A DNA stretch of 64,000 nucleotides from Thermogemmatispora tikiterensis (GTDB lineage: Bacteria; Chloroflexota; Ktedonobacteria; Ktedonobacterales; Ktedonobacteraceae). Positions 33,962 through 43,335 of the stretch are shown here, piece after piece; position 1 is the stretch's first letter; every line of letters starts with the position of its first letter. Location: contig NZ_MCIF01000002.1 in the NCBI RefSeq assembly GCF_003268475.1, positions 5,400,100-5,464,099 of the forward strand, given 5' to 3'. Under the pieces are notes generated by a model. The model did not search any database, was not told the origin of the DNA, and was given only the letters and a program-made list of their open reading frames with translations. The position numbers and the translations under genes were made by a program.

Positions 33962-35236
33962 TCAGATAGTCGGTTGGCTCTGTTCGGCGGAGCCACCCGG
34001 CTCCGGGTCTCTTCCTGACGCTGGTCCCTCGGGGGTCATTGCTGGGGGATCACCAGCCGCCAGGTTGAAGCTGAGCGCGGAAGCGCTCTGGCCTGCCGAG
34101 GATGGCATGGGCGAGGGCGCAGAGGCGGGCGTTGGTCCCGACTGGTGACCGTTGCGAGCAGCGGTAGTGCTCGACCGTTGAAGAAGCTGAGCCTCGGCCA
34201 GCTCGCGCACACGCTGCACATGATTCTTATGGCAGATCAGAGTCTTATCCTCCAGGGCCACCACGATCACATCCTCCAGGCCGACCGTATAGATTTCCCG
34301 CTGCGTTGTATTGTAGACAAAGACATTCTGGCTGCCGAGAGCGAAGTGGTGGCCGACGCCGCGCAGACCATTGCCATCGGCATCGTAGAGCGCTCCGTAC
34401 TGCTCCCAGTTCCCCACATCGCTCCAGCCAATATCGACCGGGATGACCACCAGCCGATCGGTTTTCTCCAGCACGCCGTAGTCGATGGAAATAGAGATCA
34501 ACGAAGGCCAGAGTTCCTCTAACAGCATCCGCTCGGTGGGGGTGCCCGTTGCCTCCACGATGCGGGTCATCTGCTCCGCCAGGGCCGGCAGATGGGTGCG
34601 GACCTCTGCCAGGATCGTGGCAGCCTGCCAGATAAACATGCCACTATTCCAGACATAATGTCCATCCTGGAGATAGCGCTGGGCAGTTGCCAGATCAGGC
34701 TTTTCGACGAACTGCTCCACGCTGAACGCCTGGTGACCGTAGCCGTCGGCCACTGGGGAAGCGAAGCGGATATACCCGTAGCCGGTGGCTGGTTCGGTGG
34801 GTCGGATGCCCCACGTTACCAGGTAGCCGCGTTGAGCAAGCTGATAGCCGAAGCGGATCGCCCGCTGGAATGGCTCCAGCTTCGTGATCACATGATCAGC
34901 GGGAAAGACCGCCATCACGGCCCGAGGGGAGCGACGGGCCAGCAGGGAGGCTGCCCAGGTAATAGCGGGAGCCGTATTGCGCCCGACAGGCTCCTCCAGG
35001 ATCTGCCTGGGAAGCACCTCTGGCAGGTGCTGGCGCACCAGCTCGCTGAAAGCTCGTCCAGTCACCACCCAGATCCGTTCTGGTGGCACCAGGGTAGTCA
35101 CCCGTGCCAGCGTCTCTTGAATCATGCTGCGGCCTCCCGGGAGAGGCAGGAACTGCTTGGGGAACTCGGGGGTACTCAGCGGCCAGAGTCGTGTCCCGCT
35201 GCCGCCCGCCAGGATAACAGCGTGTAAGTCTTCCAT
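33962..35236 (-). CDS. manC: Mannose-1-phosphate guanylyltransferase with extended C-terminal tail
   Basis: 424 residues. It makes GDP-mannose from GTP and mannose-1-phosphate for glycan synthesis. Seen: the nucleotide-binding AGGSGTRLWPLS (10-21), PFPKQF-like PEFPKQFL, FVEKPD (about 175) and the NSGMFIW segment. The C-terminal mannose-6-phosphate isomerase domain found in long ManC proteins is missing; instead the last 70 residues are Pro/Ser/Ala/Gly-rich. ATG at 35236. Its promoter (TTGAGA, 18 bases, TGC-TATGAT) is divergent from murJ. Confidence 0.92.
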   Translation of the reverse strand: MEDLHAVILAGGSGTRLWPLSTPEFPKQFLPLPGGRSMIQETLARVTTLVPPERIWVVTGRAFSELVRQHLPEVLPRQILEEPVGRNTAPAITWAASLLARRSPRAVMAVFPADHVITKLEPFQRAIRFGYQLAQRGYLVTWGIRPTEPATGYGYIRFASPVADGYGHQAFSVEQFVEKPDLATAQRYLQDGHYVWNSGMFIWQAATILAEVRTHLPALAEQMTRIVEATGTPTERMLLEELWPSLISISIDYGVLEKTDRLVVIPVDIGWSDVGNWEQYGALYDADGNGLRGVGHHFALGSQNVFVYNTTQREIYTVGLEDVIVVALEDKTLICHKNHVQRVRELAEAQLLQRSSTTAARNGHQSGPTPASAPSPMPSSAGQSASALSFNLAAGDPPAMTPEGPASGRDPEPGGSAEQSQPTI

Positions 35237-35386
35237 CTATCTACCTCGATTGGTCAGAATGGTGCCCATGCACAATGGTTTTGCCAATGCAAGCGACAAA
35301 AAGGCAAGAGGCGAGAGAGCTAGCTTGCTTACCACCAAGCCACCTCTAACCGCCGCCATCTGCTTGCTCGCTCAGGGAGATGTCCT

Positions 35387-35416
35387 ATCATAGCAACAGA
35401 ACGAGTACGCTCTCAA
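35387..35416 (-). promoter_or_regulatory. Promoter of manC
   Basis: Minus strand: TTGAGA at 35416-35411, 18 bases, TATGAT at 35392-35387 with extended TGC. Confidence 0.55.
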
Positions 35417-35480
35417 GAAAGACACGACTCACCGGGGACAATTCTACCACGAGAGCCTGCGGGGTTGGAGAGAGAAGCAG

Positions 35481-35500
35481 CTTCCCCCATTTGGGGGAAG
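35481..35500. other. Hairpin between manC and murJ
   Basis: CTTCCCCC and GGGGGAAG pair over an ATTT loop in the 400-base divergent region; no T-tract follows. It lies just upstream of the murJ promoter and may be an operator or an insulator. Confidence 0.45.
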
Positions 35501-35526
35501 TCCCCGCTACTGCTCAGTTCAAGGGC

Positions 35527-35554
35527 TTGACTTGTCTGCCCAACCTGTTATTCT
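35527..35554 (+). promoter_or_regulatory. Promoter of murJ
   Basis: TTGACT at 35527-35532, 16 bases, TATTCT at 35549-35554 with extended TGT. Confidence 0.5.
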
Positions 35555-35637
35555 CTAAAAGAAGCCGCATGAGAACGACGGCAGGACTGTCAGGAAGAAA
35601 CAGTATGTGATCCACGAAAAAGAGGAATAGCACCTGG

Positions 35638-37974
35638 ATGGCAGAAGAAAGTAACAAGCAAAGTCCTTATTATGGCTGGCAGTATGATCAGGAGCAACTG
35701 GGTGCAGGGGCCGCAGGGAAGTCAGGCGCGAATCTGCCACCTGTCTCGCTCCCGCCGCAGCAGCCAGTCTATCCTCCCCAGGTGCCTTCTGGTGGCAGGG
35801 TAGGGTCCCAGTCGGGGCGCTTGTATCAGGAGCAGCATCTACCAGATATGGGCGGCTCGCTGGGCTATGGGCAGGGGATGGAGTATCTCTATGCCAATGT
35901 GCCGCAGCCATCGCAGCCGTTGCCGGCTTTGCGCCAGGCGCGTTTACAGCAGTTGCGCGAGGAGCGTCTGCGTCGGCAGCAGCGTCGTGTGCAGCAGCCG
36001 GATCTGAGCGATTTGATTCAGCGCAAGGTTTTCAGGCGCCGCATGGGTGATCTGGCTCCTCTCTCCCCTTCGGCGCTGAGTGGTCAGGCTGGTGAGGTTG
36101 GTGGTGGTCTGGGTCAGGGACAGGCTCAGACTCAGGCTCAGCTCCAGATGCAGGAGCAGCCGGTGCCGGTGGCCAGGCCAGCGGCCTCAACCTCAGTGGC
36201 GTCTGCTGCCGCTGCGCCTTCGACCCCCGCCTTGCAACCTGCTTCGGAGCCGGCTCAGGATACCGCGATGATCCGGCGAGTGCAGGTGCGCAACGCGGCC
36301 TTCATTCTCACTGGGGCCTTCGTGGCCAGTCGTGTCCTGGGGCTGCTGCGCTCCTCGATGTTTGCCGCGGTCTTTGGGACTGATCCGACCTCTGGCGCCT
36401 TCTATCAGGCTTTTCTCTTGCCTGATACGATCTTTAATATTGTGGCCGGCGGCGCCCTCAGCTCGGCCTTCATTCCCGTCTTTACGCGCTACATGGTCAG
36501 CGATCATGACGAGAAAACGGCCTGGCATGTCGCCAATACAGCTCTGACGCTGGCCACGACCATTATGTTAATTATTGCTCTGATCGGCTTCATTTTTGCC
36601 AATCAGATTGTGCCGCTGTATAATCCCAATGTCAGCCCGAGCGAGCTGAGTCTGATCATCGCGCTGACGCGCATCATGCTCTTCCAGGCGGTGGTTCTCG
36701 GCAGTGGCGTCATTGTCAGTGCCGTGCTGAACGCGCAGCAGCACTTCACCCTCTACGCCTTGGGGACTGTGCTCTATAACGTCGGGCTGATCGCGGGCCT
36801 GCTGCCGGGGATGTTTCTGGCGCTGATCGGTCAGCGCAATTCGATGGTGGCCGTCTACTGTGCCAGTGCCGGGGTTGTGCTGGGAGCCTTGCTCCAGGTC
36901 GGTATCCAGATTCCAGGGCTGCCGCGCGTAGGCATGCACTTCCGCCCCTCCTTTGACTGGCGCCATCCCGGCGTTCGTCAAATCGGGCGCCAGATGATCC
37001 CGCGCATTATCAATGCCGCGATGCTCTCAACGACGACCTTTGTCGACCGCGCCCTGATCCTGCTGCTGGGAACACTGGTCACCGTTGGCTCGCTTGGGCA
37101 GCAGACGCTCCTTGGCTTTATCACCGCTTACTACTACGGGTTTTCGCTGATGCTGCTGCCGCTGGGCATCTTCGGCATGGCTATTTCCACGGCGGCCTTC
37201 CCAACGATCGCCGAGTATGTGGCGCGCGGACGTCTGGAGCGGGCGCGCAGCATCGTGATGGAGACCTTGCGCGGCATCCTCTTTCTGTCAATTCCTTCCA
37301 GCCTGGGCTTGATTGTGCTGGCACTGCCCATTATTCAGACGCTCTATCAGCACGGCGCTTTTGGCCTGGAGAGCGCCGAGATTACGGCTATCCCTTTGTC
37401 GATGTTCGCCATTGGTCTGGCCGGCCAGGCTGCTGTCGAGATTCTGACGCGCTCGTTCTATGCTCTGCGCGATAGTACGACGCCGGTCATTGTCAGTGTC
37501 GGTCAGTTTATCTTTAAGATCGCCCTGGGTCTCTTGTTGATCAACGCTTTCGCCCGCCTGTGGGGCGCAGCCTGGGGCATGGGGGCCCTGGCTCTCTCAA
37601 CCTCGGTAGCCGGTCTGCTGGAGGCCACGGTTCTCCTCTGCCTGATCCATCAGCGCATCGGCGGACTGATTACCCGCGATCTGGGAACTTTCTTGAGTCG
37701 GGTGCTGGTGGCGACGGGCGCGATGGGCCTGGCGGTCTTCCTGGTCCGTCTGCTGCTGGATTTCTTGCTGAATACAACTGATCCAACGCGCCCAATGATT
37801 ACGCATGGGGGCTTGCTTCAGGTCCTGGTGGCTCTGGTGAAACTGCTTATCGAAATGGCGGTCGGCATCGTGGTCTACCTGCGGGCGGCGCGTCTACTGA
37901 AGATCGATGGGCAGATCGAGCTGCTTGGCCCTGTTCGACGCTTGCTGGCGCGCTTCAAGCTGTCCTGGATCTAG
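35638..37974 (+). CDS. murJ: Lipid II flippase MurJ with long disordered N-terminus
   Basis: 778 residues, against about 510 in E. coli. Residues 1-210 are low-complexity and rich in Gln, Pro, Ala and Ser, with a basic stretch (about 95-140, for example QARLQQLREERLRRQQRRVQ). The transport unit starts near 212 (MIRRVQVRNAAFILTGAFVASRVLGL) with the MurJ motif GALSSAFIPVF and about 14 membrane helices. It flips lipid-linked peptidoglycan precursor across the inner membrane. AGAGGA is the nearest site before the ATG at 35638. A hairpin lies after the stop. Confidence 0.92.
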   Translation: MAEESNKQSPYYGWQYDQEQLGAGAAGKSGANLPPVSLPPQQPVYPPQVPSGGRVGSQSGRLYQEQHLPDMGGSLGYGQGMEYLYANVPQPSQPLPALRQARLQQLREERLRRQQRRVQQPDLSDLIQRKVFRRRMGDLAPLSPSALSGQAGEVGGGLGQGQAQTQAQLQMQEQPVPVARPAASTSVASAAAAPSTPALQPASEPAQDTAMIRRVQVRNAAFILTGAFVASRVLGLLRSSMFAAVFGTDPTSGAFYQAFLLPDTIFNIVAGGALSSAFIPVFTRYMVSDHDEKTAWHVANTALTLATTIMLIIALIGFIFANQIVPLYNPNVSPSELSLIIALTRIMLFQAVVLGSGVIVSAVLNAQQHFTLYALGTVLYNVGLIAGLLPGMFLALIGQRNSMVAVYCASAGVVLGALLQVGIQIPGLPRVGMHFRPSFDWRHPGVRQIGRQMIPRIINAAMLSTTTFVDRALILLLGTLVTVGSLGQQTLLGFITAYYYGFSLMLLPLGIFGMAISTAAFPTIAEYVARGRLERARSIVMETLRGILFLSIPSSLGLIVLALPIIQTLYQHGAFGLESAEITAIPLSMFAIGLAGQAAVEILTRSFYALRDSTTPVIVSVGQFIFKIALGLLLINAFARLWGAAWGMGALALSTSVAGLLEATVLLCLIHQRIGGLITRDLGTFLSRVLVATGAMGLAVFLVRLLLDFLLNTTDPTRPMITHGGLLQVLVALVKLLIEMAVGIVVYLRAARLLKIDGQIELLGPVRRLLARFKLSWI

Positions 37975-38022
37975 TTGATCTGCCAGTTTGCTTCCAGTTT
38001 ACTCCGCTGGCAGCCTGCGCCC

Positions 38023-38054
38023 AGACTGGTGCTGGTGCGCTCGCTCACCAGTCT
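38023..38054 (+). terminator. Hairpin after murJ
   Basis: AGACTGGTG (38023-38031) pairs perfectly with CACCAGTCT (38046-38054) over a 14-base loop; no T-tract. Confidence 0.4.
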
Positions 38055-38181
38055 CGTTGAGGTGGGGCGCATAACCAGGAGCGGGAGGCGTGTGAGCTGA
38101 TCAACTTGGTGCAAACGACGATAACGGGCCGGGGAGCTCAACTCAACTCGTTTCGATAACGATTGACAGGGTATTACTGCA

Positions 38182-39270
38182 ATGGTAAAGGAATTGCGCC
38201 TTGCCCTGATTGGCTTCGGCACAGTTGGCCAGGGGCTGGCCGAGCTGCTGATGGAGAAGCGAGACTGGCTGCGAGCCGCCTATGGTCTGGATGCCCGTCT
38301 GGTGGCGGTGGCCACGGCTCGCTCTGGCTTCCTGGCCCGCGCTGAGGGCCTGGATGAGGCGGAGCTGCTGAGGATCGCGGCCAGCGGTCAGCCGCTGACA
38401 GCCTATGCAGCGGCAGGAGTGAAGCGCTGGCCGACGGTACGCGAGGGGTTGGTGGCCACCGGGGCCGATGTGCTGGTTGAGGTGACGGGGACGAACCTGC
38501 GCGATGGGGAGCCGGGCTTGAGCCATATCCGCCAGGCGCTGGAGCAGGGCATACATGTGATTACTGCCAATAAGGGGCCGGTGGCCCTGGCTGCCCACGA
38601 GTTGCTGGCTTTAGCCGCGCGCAAGGGGGTCCAGCTGCGCATGGAGGCCACAGTCATGGCTGGTACCCCAGTGCTGAGCACGCTCCTTGAAGGTCTGGCC
38701 GGTGCCCGTATTCGCGCTCTCTCGGGCATCCTCAATGGGACCACCAACTATATCTTGACGGCCATGAGCCAGGGACGCGACTACAGTGAGGCGCTGCTTG
38801 AGGCGCAGCGCCTCGGCTATGCGGAGGCTGATCCCAGCGCGGACGTGGAAGGCTATGATGCCCTGGCCAAGACTTTGATTCTGGCAGCTCTGGTCTTCGG
38901 ACTGCCACTACGGGCCGAACAGGTGCAGCGACGCGGTATCGCCGGAGTGACGCAGGAGGAGGTCCGCGCCGCGCAGGCCCAGAGACGTCGCATCAAGCTG
39001 GTGGCCTCTTTGCGCCTGCGCGAGGGAGTGGAGGTCAGCGCTACCTCTCCCTCTGGTCAGGGGCCAGCGCTGCCTGTCGAGGCGCGAGTGGAACCGGTGG
39101 CTCTGCCGCTGGAGCACCCCCTGGCGCGCGTTGATGGCGTCATGAATGCCCTCACTGTTGAGTGCGACACCCTTGACTCTGTCACAGTGATTGGCCCCGG
39201 GGCAGGCCGCCGCCAGACAGCCCAGGGTCTGCTTGCTGATCTGCTGGCCATCGCACGCACTCGAACGTAG
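38182..39270 (+). CDS. hom: Homoserine dehydrogenase, short form without ACT domain
   Basis: 362 residues. Reduces aspartate semialdehyde to homoserine for methionine and threonine synthesis. NAD(P)-binding GFGTVGQG lies at 11-18; the substrate region has NGTTNYIL (about 188-195) and YAEADPSADVEGYDALAK (about 212-230) with the catalytic lysine and aspartate. The protein stops before where the C-terminal ACT domain would begin, so threonine feedback through ACT is absent. ATG at 38182 with AGGG about 12 bases upstream. Confidence 0.93.
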   Translation: MVKELRLALIGFGTVGQGLAELLMEKRDWLRAAYGLDARLVAVATARSGFLARAEGLDEAELLRIAASGQPLTAYAAAGVKRWPTVREGLVATGADVLVEVTGTNLRDGEPGLSHIRQALEQGIHVITANKGPVALAAHELLALAARKGVQLRMEATVMAGTPVLSTLLEGLAGARIRALSGILNGTTNYILTAMSQGRDYSEALLEAQRLGYAEADPSADVEGYDALAKTLILAALVFGLPLRAEQVQRRGIAGVTQEEVRAAQAQRRRIKLVASLRLREGVEVSATSPSGQGPALPVEARVEPVALPLEHPLARVDGVMNALTVECDTLDSVTVIGPGAGRRQTAQGLLADLLAIARTRT

Positions 39271-39357
39271 TGACCTGGCGGGCCAGGCCACCTGACCTGA
39301 GCATCGTCTGCCGTGAGGGACCCCGTCTTCGCTCGCTGGCTGCCTGGCCGGTGCGGT

Positions 39358-40815
39358 TTAGTGAGGTGAGGACTTGGCTTGTGGCTCGGGCCCGGCACCG
39401 GGCTGCGGCGGGTCGGGCTGACCGGGCACCCGGAAGATGCATTCGAGCGAACCGAAGCGCAGTCGGTCGCCGTGTTGTAGGAGCTCGGCCTTGAGCGGCT
39501 TCAGCCGCAGCCCGCCCAGCCAGGTTCCGTTATGGCTCTTCAGATCCTCAATATAGAAGAAGGTCTCTTCAAAGTGGATACGAGCGTGTTGGCGCGAGAT
39601 CACCATATTGGGGTCAAGGGGGGTCAGATCGATATCTGGATAGAGCTGGCGGCGCGGATCAGCCCGCCCGACCACAACATTGCGCCCCTTGATCGGCAGG
39701 CGCAGCGGACGTTCGCCCCCTTCAAAACAGAGATAGGCTAGCACGCTCTCCTCGCCGTGCTCGCTACCAGGACCGGCCTCGGGCGAGGCTGGGGTACTGG
39801 CGGCCTCTCTCTGGGGAGCTTGAATCAAGGTTTGGGCCAGGGTGAGGTCGCTGGTCGTCCCTATCGCCGCGATCTCGCGAGTAGTAGTCGAAGAGGGCGG
39901 CTGCTCAGCCGATGCCAGCAGAGTGACCTCTCCGAAGGCTGGTACACGCTCGGGTGGAGGTGGCATCTGAATGCCGTTGAGCGCATTCAGGAAAGCCTGC
40001 ACTGAGGCAAAGCGTTGAGCCGGCTGCTTGGCCAGAGCATGCTCCAGGAGTGCCTGCACCACATTTGGCGTATTGTGGTGGTACAGCTCCAGGCTCGGGA
40101 GCGGCGTGCTCGTCTGCAGAAAGGCGGTTTCTGCAATAGTGCGCCCTACGAAAGGCGGGCGACCGGTCACCAGCTCGAAGAGCAGCAGGCCGGCGTGGTA
40201 GACGTCGCTCCAGGGGCCTGGAGGCAGTCCCTGAATCTCCTCGGGCGCTAGATAGCGCGGATCAAAGAAGGCCATGTCGTCGGGCTGCTGGCTGCTCCCC
40301 AGACCAAGAGCGTTGACCAGCAGGCGCAGGCCGAGATCATCGATCTGTACATAGTCGCGGAACTCAATGACCTGCACCGTAATCAAAGAGGGACGGAGAT
40401 CCAACCCCACAAAGCCCTGAGCTTCTAGGGCTTCGGCTCCCTTCAGGATCTGGCGTACGATCTGCAGCGCGCGCTGTAGATCGATGTGCTCATGGTCCAT
40501 CAGGTAGCGCAGGCTCACGCCACGCGGAGGATCGGTCACTAAATAGAGCCACGACCCGTCGATGCCCCAGGTATGCAGATGCAGCACTGCCGGTGACTGC
40601 ACCTGGCGACGTCGCTCCAGCAGCGCAGAGAGATTCTGCACCTGTTGAGCAGCGGAGGCTGCGGTCGGCGGCGGTAGGGCGATCAGGTGCAGGCCCACGA
40701 CGTCGTTCGTGTTTCGATTATAGGCTGTACAGCTGGTAACGGTGGAACCTGCCCGGGTAAAGACTTGCCCAATGCGATAGACGCCGGCGACCAGGCGAGA
40801 AAACTGCTGTGTCAT
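39358..40815 (-). CDS. Degenerate Ser/Thr kinase (probable pseudokinase) fused to an FHA domain
   Basis: 485 residues. Kinase-like region about 12-270: SDVYHAGLLLFELVTGRPPF and YLAPEEI are conserved, but the Gly-rich loop is missing, the ATP-binding VAIK lysine is absent (DVVGLHLIALPPP), HRDxKxxN reads GLDLRPSLI (aspartate kept, Lys to Arg, Asn lost) and DFG is DLG. Activity is therefore doubtful. A linker of about 100 residues leads to a C-terminal FHA domain (about 365-462) with GR, SRQHARI and NGTWLGG, the phosphothreonine-binding set. It has no transmembrane helix. It lies downstream of an LCP-family gene on the same strand. Confidence 0.85.
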   Translation of the reverse strand: MTQQFSRLVAGVYRIGQVFTRAGSTVTSCTAYNRNTNDVVGLHLIALPPPTAASAAQQVQNLSALLERRRQVQSPAVLHLHTWGIDGSWLYLVTDPPRGVSLRYLMDHEHIDLQRALQIVRQILKGAEALEAQGFVGLDLRPSLITVQVIEFRDYVQIDDLGLRLLVNALGLGSSQQPDDMAFFDPRYLAPEEIQGLPPGPWSDVYHAGLLLFELVTGRPPFVGRTIAETAFLQTSTPLPSLELYHHNTPNVVQALLEHALAKQPAQRFASVQAFLNALNGIQMPPPPERVPAFGEVTLLASAEQPPSSTTTREIAAIGTTSDLTLAQTLIQAPQREAASTPASPEAGPGSEHGEESVLAYLCFEGGERPLRLPIKGRNVVVGRADPRRQLYPDIDLTPLDPNMVISRQHARIHFEETFFYIEDLKSHNGTWLGGLRLKPLKAELLQHGDRLRFGSLECIFRVPGQPDPPQPGAGPEPQAKSSPH

Positions 40816-41022
40816 CCCCTTGTGTCCCTTCTGCTTGGCTCTTCGCCGCAGTAGCTCCTCTCCTCATGCCATGCCGGCCGGGCTAACTGGGATGGGAAAT
40901 TGATCTGTCTAGCCTTTTCTGCTCAGTTAGCGCCGGCAGCGGCGGAGAGGAGTGGCCATTGAGGAAACGCTCTTATCCGCTGATCTGCCTGTTGTGGCCT
41001 GGCTTGCCTGAACCTGCCTTGG

Positions 41023-41062
41023 GAGGAGCAGCTCACAGCATGTTTCCCTGTGGCTGCTCCTC
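41023..41062 (-). terminator. Two-part hairpin after the LCP gene
   Basis: GAGGAGCAGC (41023-41032) pairs with GCTGCTCCTC (41053-41062), with inner CACAG/CTGTG; no T-tract. Confidence 0.45.
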
Positions 41063-41086
41063 ATGCCTCAGCAAATGGTGCTCTCT

Positions 41087-42355
41087 CTAGTTATAGAGAT
41101 TTTTGCGAATGTAGTCAATAATGAGCTGCCAGTTATTGTTTGCCGGCAGCAGAATGTACTGTCCGTCCGCTGACTGTGAGTCGACCAGCACATTCTGGTT
41201 GCTCAGGCCAATACGATGGGCCTGATTGAGATCCATCTTCAAGGAGAAGAGGCCGAGGTCGGTCAGGGACATATTCGTATAGATGGTCTGCTTCAGGGCG
41301 TCCATCGCGTCGAAGAGGTGAGGCCAGGTTGACCATTGCTTCACCTTGCTGATCACCGCTTTAATGATAATCATCTGGCGGGCGGAGCGAGCGAAATCGG
41401 TGCCCTCAGCGGGATTGTCCAGCGACTCGCGGGCACGGGCGTAGCGGATCGCCGTCTCGCCATCCATATGCTGCATTCCCTTCGAGAAATGCACCTTGAT
41501 CCAGCTCGCATCGATATTGGGGTCATCGTTCTTCGGATAGAGGGCGGTAAACGAATCGGGGACGTAGACATCGATGCCGCCGATAGCGTTGATCAGCTCA
41601 CGGAAGCCATCGAAGTCGATCGTCATCCAGTACTTGACATCGAGGCCAGTGATCAACGAGACCTTCTGAGCTGCGGCGTTGCCACCGGCCACGGGGTCCT
41701 TACCGTTGTTCGAGGCCACTTCGTAGACGCTATTGATCTTGCCGTAGTGGCCAGAGCCGGAAGGAACCTGGACCCAGAGATCGCGCGGGATTGAGATGAG
41801 CGTCGTATGTTGAGTCGAGGGAATGAGGCTCATGAGCACCATCGAGTCCGTCAGGTAAGCGCCGGGATGGTCACCGCCGCCGAAACCCAGGACCAGCAGA
41901 TTGAGGCGATCTGACGTGCTCATAAAGCCTGTTTGGGTGCTCAGCGGGGCCTGGGTTGAAATGGCCGAGCCAAAGGCCAGCACGCGCTGGAGCACGTAGA
42001 CAGAGAAGCCCGCGAGCAGGAGAACGACCAGCAGCAGAGAGACGCAGCCGATGGCGCAGCCGCGCCGGCGCAGGAACGAGCGGCGCGGGCGCAGAGTAGG
42101 AGTTGCGGTCGCTGGGTAACTCCCCGGGTAAGGCTCGGCTCCTGGCCGGCGCGGCGGAGTAGAGACTCCCCCGCGATAGGCTTGATAGCCCTGATAGCCC
42201 GGCGGTGGCTGACGCCTACCTTGCGTCTGGTTTCCAGCTGAGTTATGAAAGCTACCTATGATCAACTTCCCCTGCCCGCCGCTGGCTGGAGACGGGCCTG
42301 ATGGGGGTACTGGCTCTGTCAGATCTTCGTGCGGATCATAGGGATAGTCCGGCAT
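41087..42355 (-). CDS. LytR-CpsA-Psr family cell-wall polymer ligase
   Basis: 422 residues. A 90-residue Pro/Gly/Tyr-rich cytoplasmic N-terminus precedes one membrane helix (about 98-122, CAIGCVSLLLVVLLLAGFSV region), then the extracytoplasmic LCP domain. LCP motifs seen: LNLLVLGFGGGDHPGAYLTDSMVL, SIPRDLWV and the arginine-rich FSKGMQHMDGETAIRYARARES. These proteins join lipid-linked polymers to peptidoglycan. GAAGGAAAG precedes the ATG at 42355. GGCAGTGCTG occurs twice in the 130 bases upstream. Confidence 0.9.
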   Translation of the reverse strand: MPDYPYDPHEDLTEPVPPSGPSPASGGQGKLIIGSFHNSAGNQTQGRRQPPPGYQGYQAYRGGVSTPPRRPGAEPYPGSYPATATPTLRPRRSFLRRRGCAIGCVSLLLVVLLLAGFSVYVLQRVLAFGSAISTQAPLSTQTGFMSTSDRLNLLVLGFGGGDHPGAYLTDSMVLMSLIPSTQHTTLISIPRDLWVQVPSGSGHYGKINSVYEVASNNGKDPVAGGNAAAQKVSLITGLDVKYWMTIDFDGFRELINAIGGIDVYVPDSFTALYPKNDDPNIDASWIKVHFSKGMQHMDGETAIRYARARESLDNPAEGTDFARSARQMIIIKAVISKVKQWSTWPHLFDAMDALKQTIYTNMSLTDLGLFSLKMDLNQAHRIGLSNQNVLVDSQSADGQYILLPANNNWQLIIDYIRKNLYN

Positions 42356-42494
42356 ATTCTTTCCTTCTCAAGACTAGCGCTTCTGTAGTTACAGCACTGC
42401 CACCTTCCTCCTCCCAGCACTGCCTACCTACAGAGAAGCAGGCAAACCTCCTTTCTCTGATAGAAACGTAGCGATCGCCGGGAAGTTGCAAATC

Positions 42495-43262
42495 CTATTT
42501 GCGGGTCCAGTCCAGAATGGCTGTACGATCTTTCCCATAGCGGCTGGCGACGATCTCGGCCATAATCGCCAATGCCATCTCTTCGGGAGTTTTGGCCCCG
42601 ATGTTCAGCCCGATTGGGGCATGGATACGGCTCAGCTGCTCGTCGGTCAGCCCTTGCTGCTTGAGGCGCTCATGGCGCTCCTGGCTGGTCTTGCGGCTAC
42701 CGATGGCTCCGACGTAGCCGACCTGGCGCGAGAGAACCACCTTAAGGGATGGCTCATCGAACTTGGGGTCATGGGTCAAAATGGCGACCGCCGTTGAAGG
42801 ATTGAGATCCATCCTGGCCAAAACCTCGTCGGGCCAGGCCACGATCAGCTCGTCGGCGTGGGGGAAACGCTCGCGTGTCGCAAAGGCGGCGCGAGCATCG
42901 ATCACCACCACGCGGTAACCGAGCGTTCGCGCGAAGGTTGTCAAAGGGATAGCGATATGGCCAGCGCCGACAATAATCAAGCGCGGGGGAGGAGGAAAGC
43001 CTTCGATAAAGACCTCGAAGGTCTGTTCACCCAAGGTATAGAGCCGCGTGCCTGGCTCGCCGATCCAGATCGCCTGCTCGGCATCTTCGACGACGCGCGC
43101 CTCCAACTCCGGCAGGCCGAAGGAGCCATGAAAGCTCTTATCGGGAAAGACCAGGAGCTTTGCACCGATCCCCTGGCCGGAAGAGGAGCGTACCAGGGTT
43201 GCCAGGGCCACACCGCGCTCCTGCGCCAGTTGCTGTTTTAGTTCCTCGTAGAGAGCACTCAT
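42495..43262 (-). CDS. XdhC/CoxI family protein with Rossmann domain
   Basis: 255 residues. An N-terminal XdhC_CoxI-like region (1-88) lacks the family cysteines; the C-terminal Rossmann domain begins at RLIIVGAGHIAIPL (GAGHIA at 99-104) and includes GYVGAIGSRKTSQER. XdhC proteins hold and sulfurate the molybdenum cofactor before insertion into xanthine-dehydrogenase-type enzymes. It is the last gene of the coxD-coxE-coxI unit, 73 bases after the small CoxI gene. Confidence 0.87.
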   Translation of the reverse strand: MSALYEELKQQLAQERGVALATLVRSSSGQGIGAKLLVFPDKSFHGSFGLPELEARVVEDAEQAIWIGEPGTRLYTLGEQTFEVFIEGFPPPPRLIIVGAGHIAIPLTTFARTLGYRVVVIDARAAFATRERFPHADELIVAWPDEVLARMDLNPSTAVAILTHDPKFDEPSLKVVLSRQVGYVGAIGSRKTSQERHERLKQQGLTDEQLSRIHAPIGLNIGAKTPEEMALAIMAEIVASRYGKDRTAILDWTRK

Positions 43263-43335
43263 CAGAGACCATCTCCTGCGCTGGCGGAGCGGGAGAGGCC
43301 TTCTTTCGCCTCACTCCCGCTCGCTAAGCTGCCCA

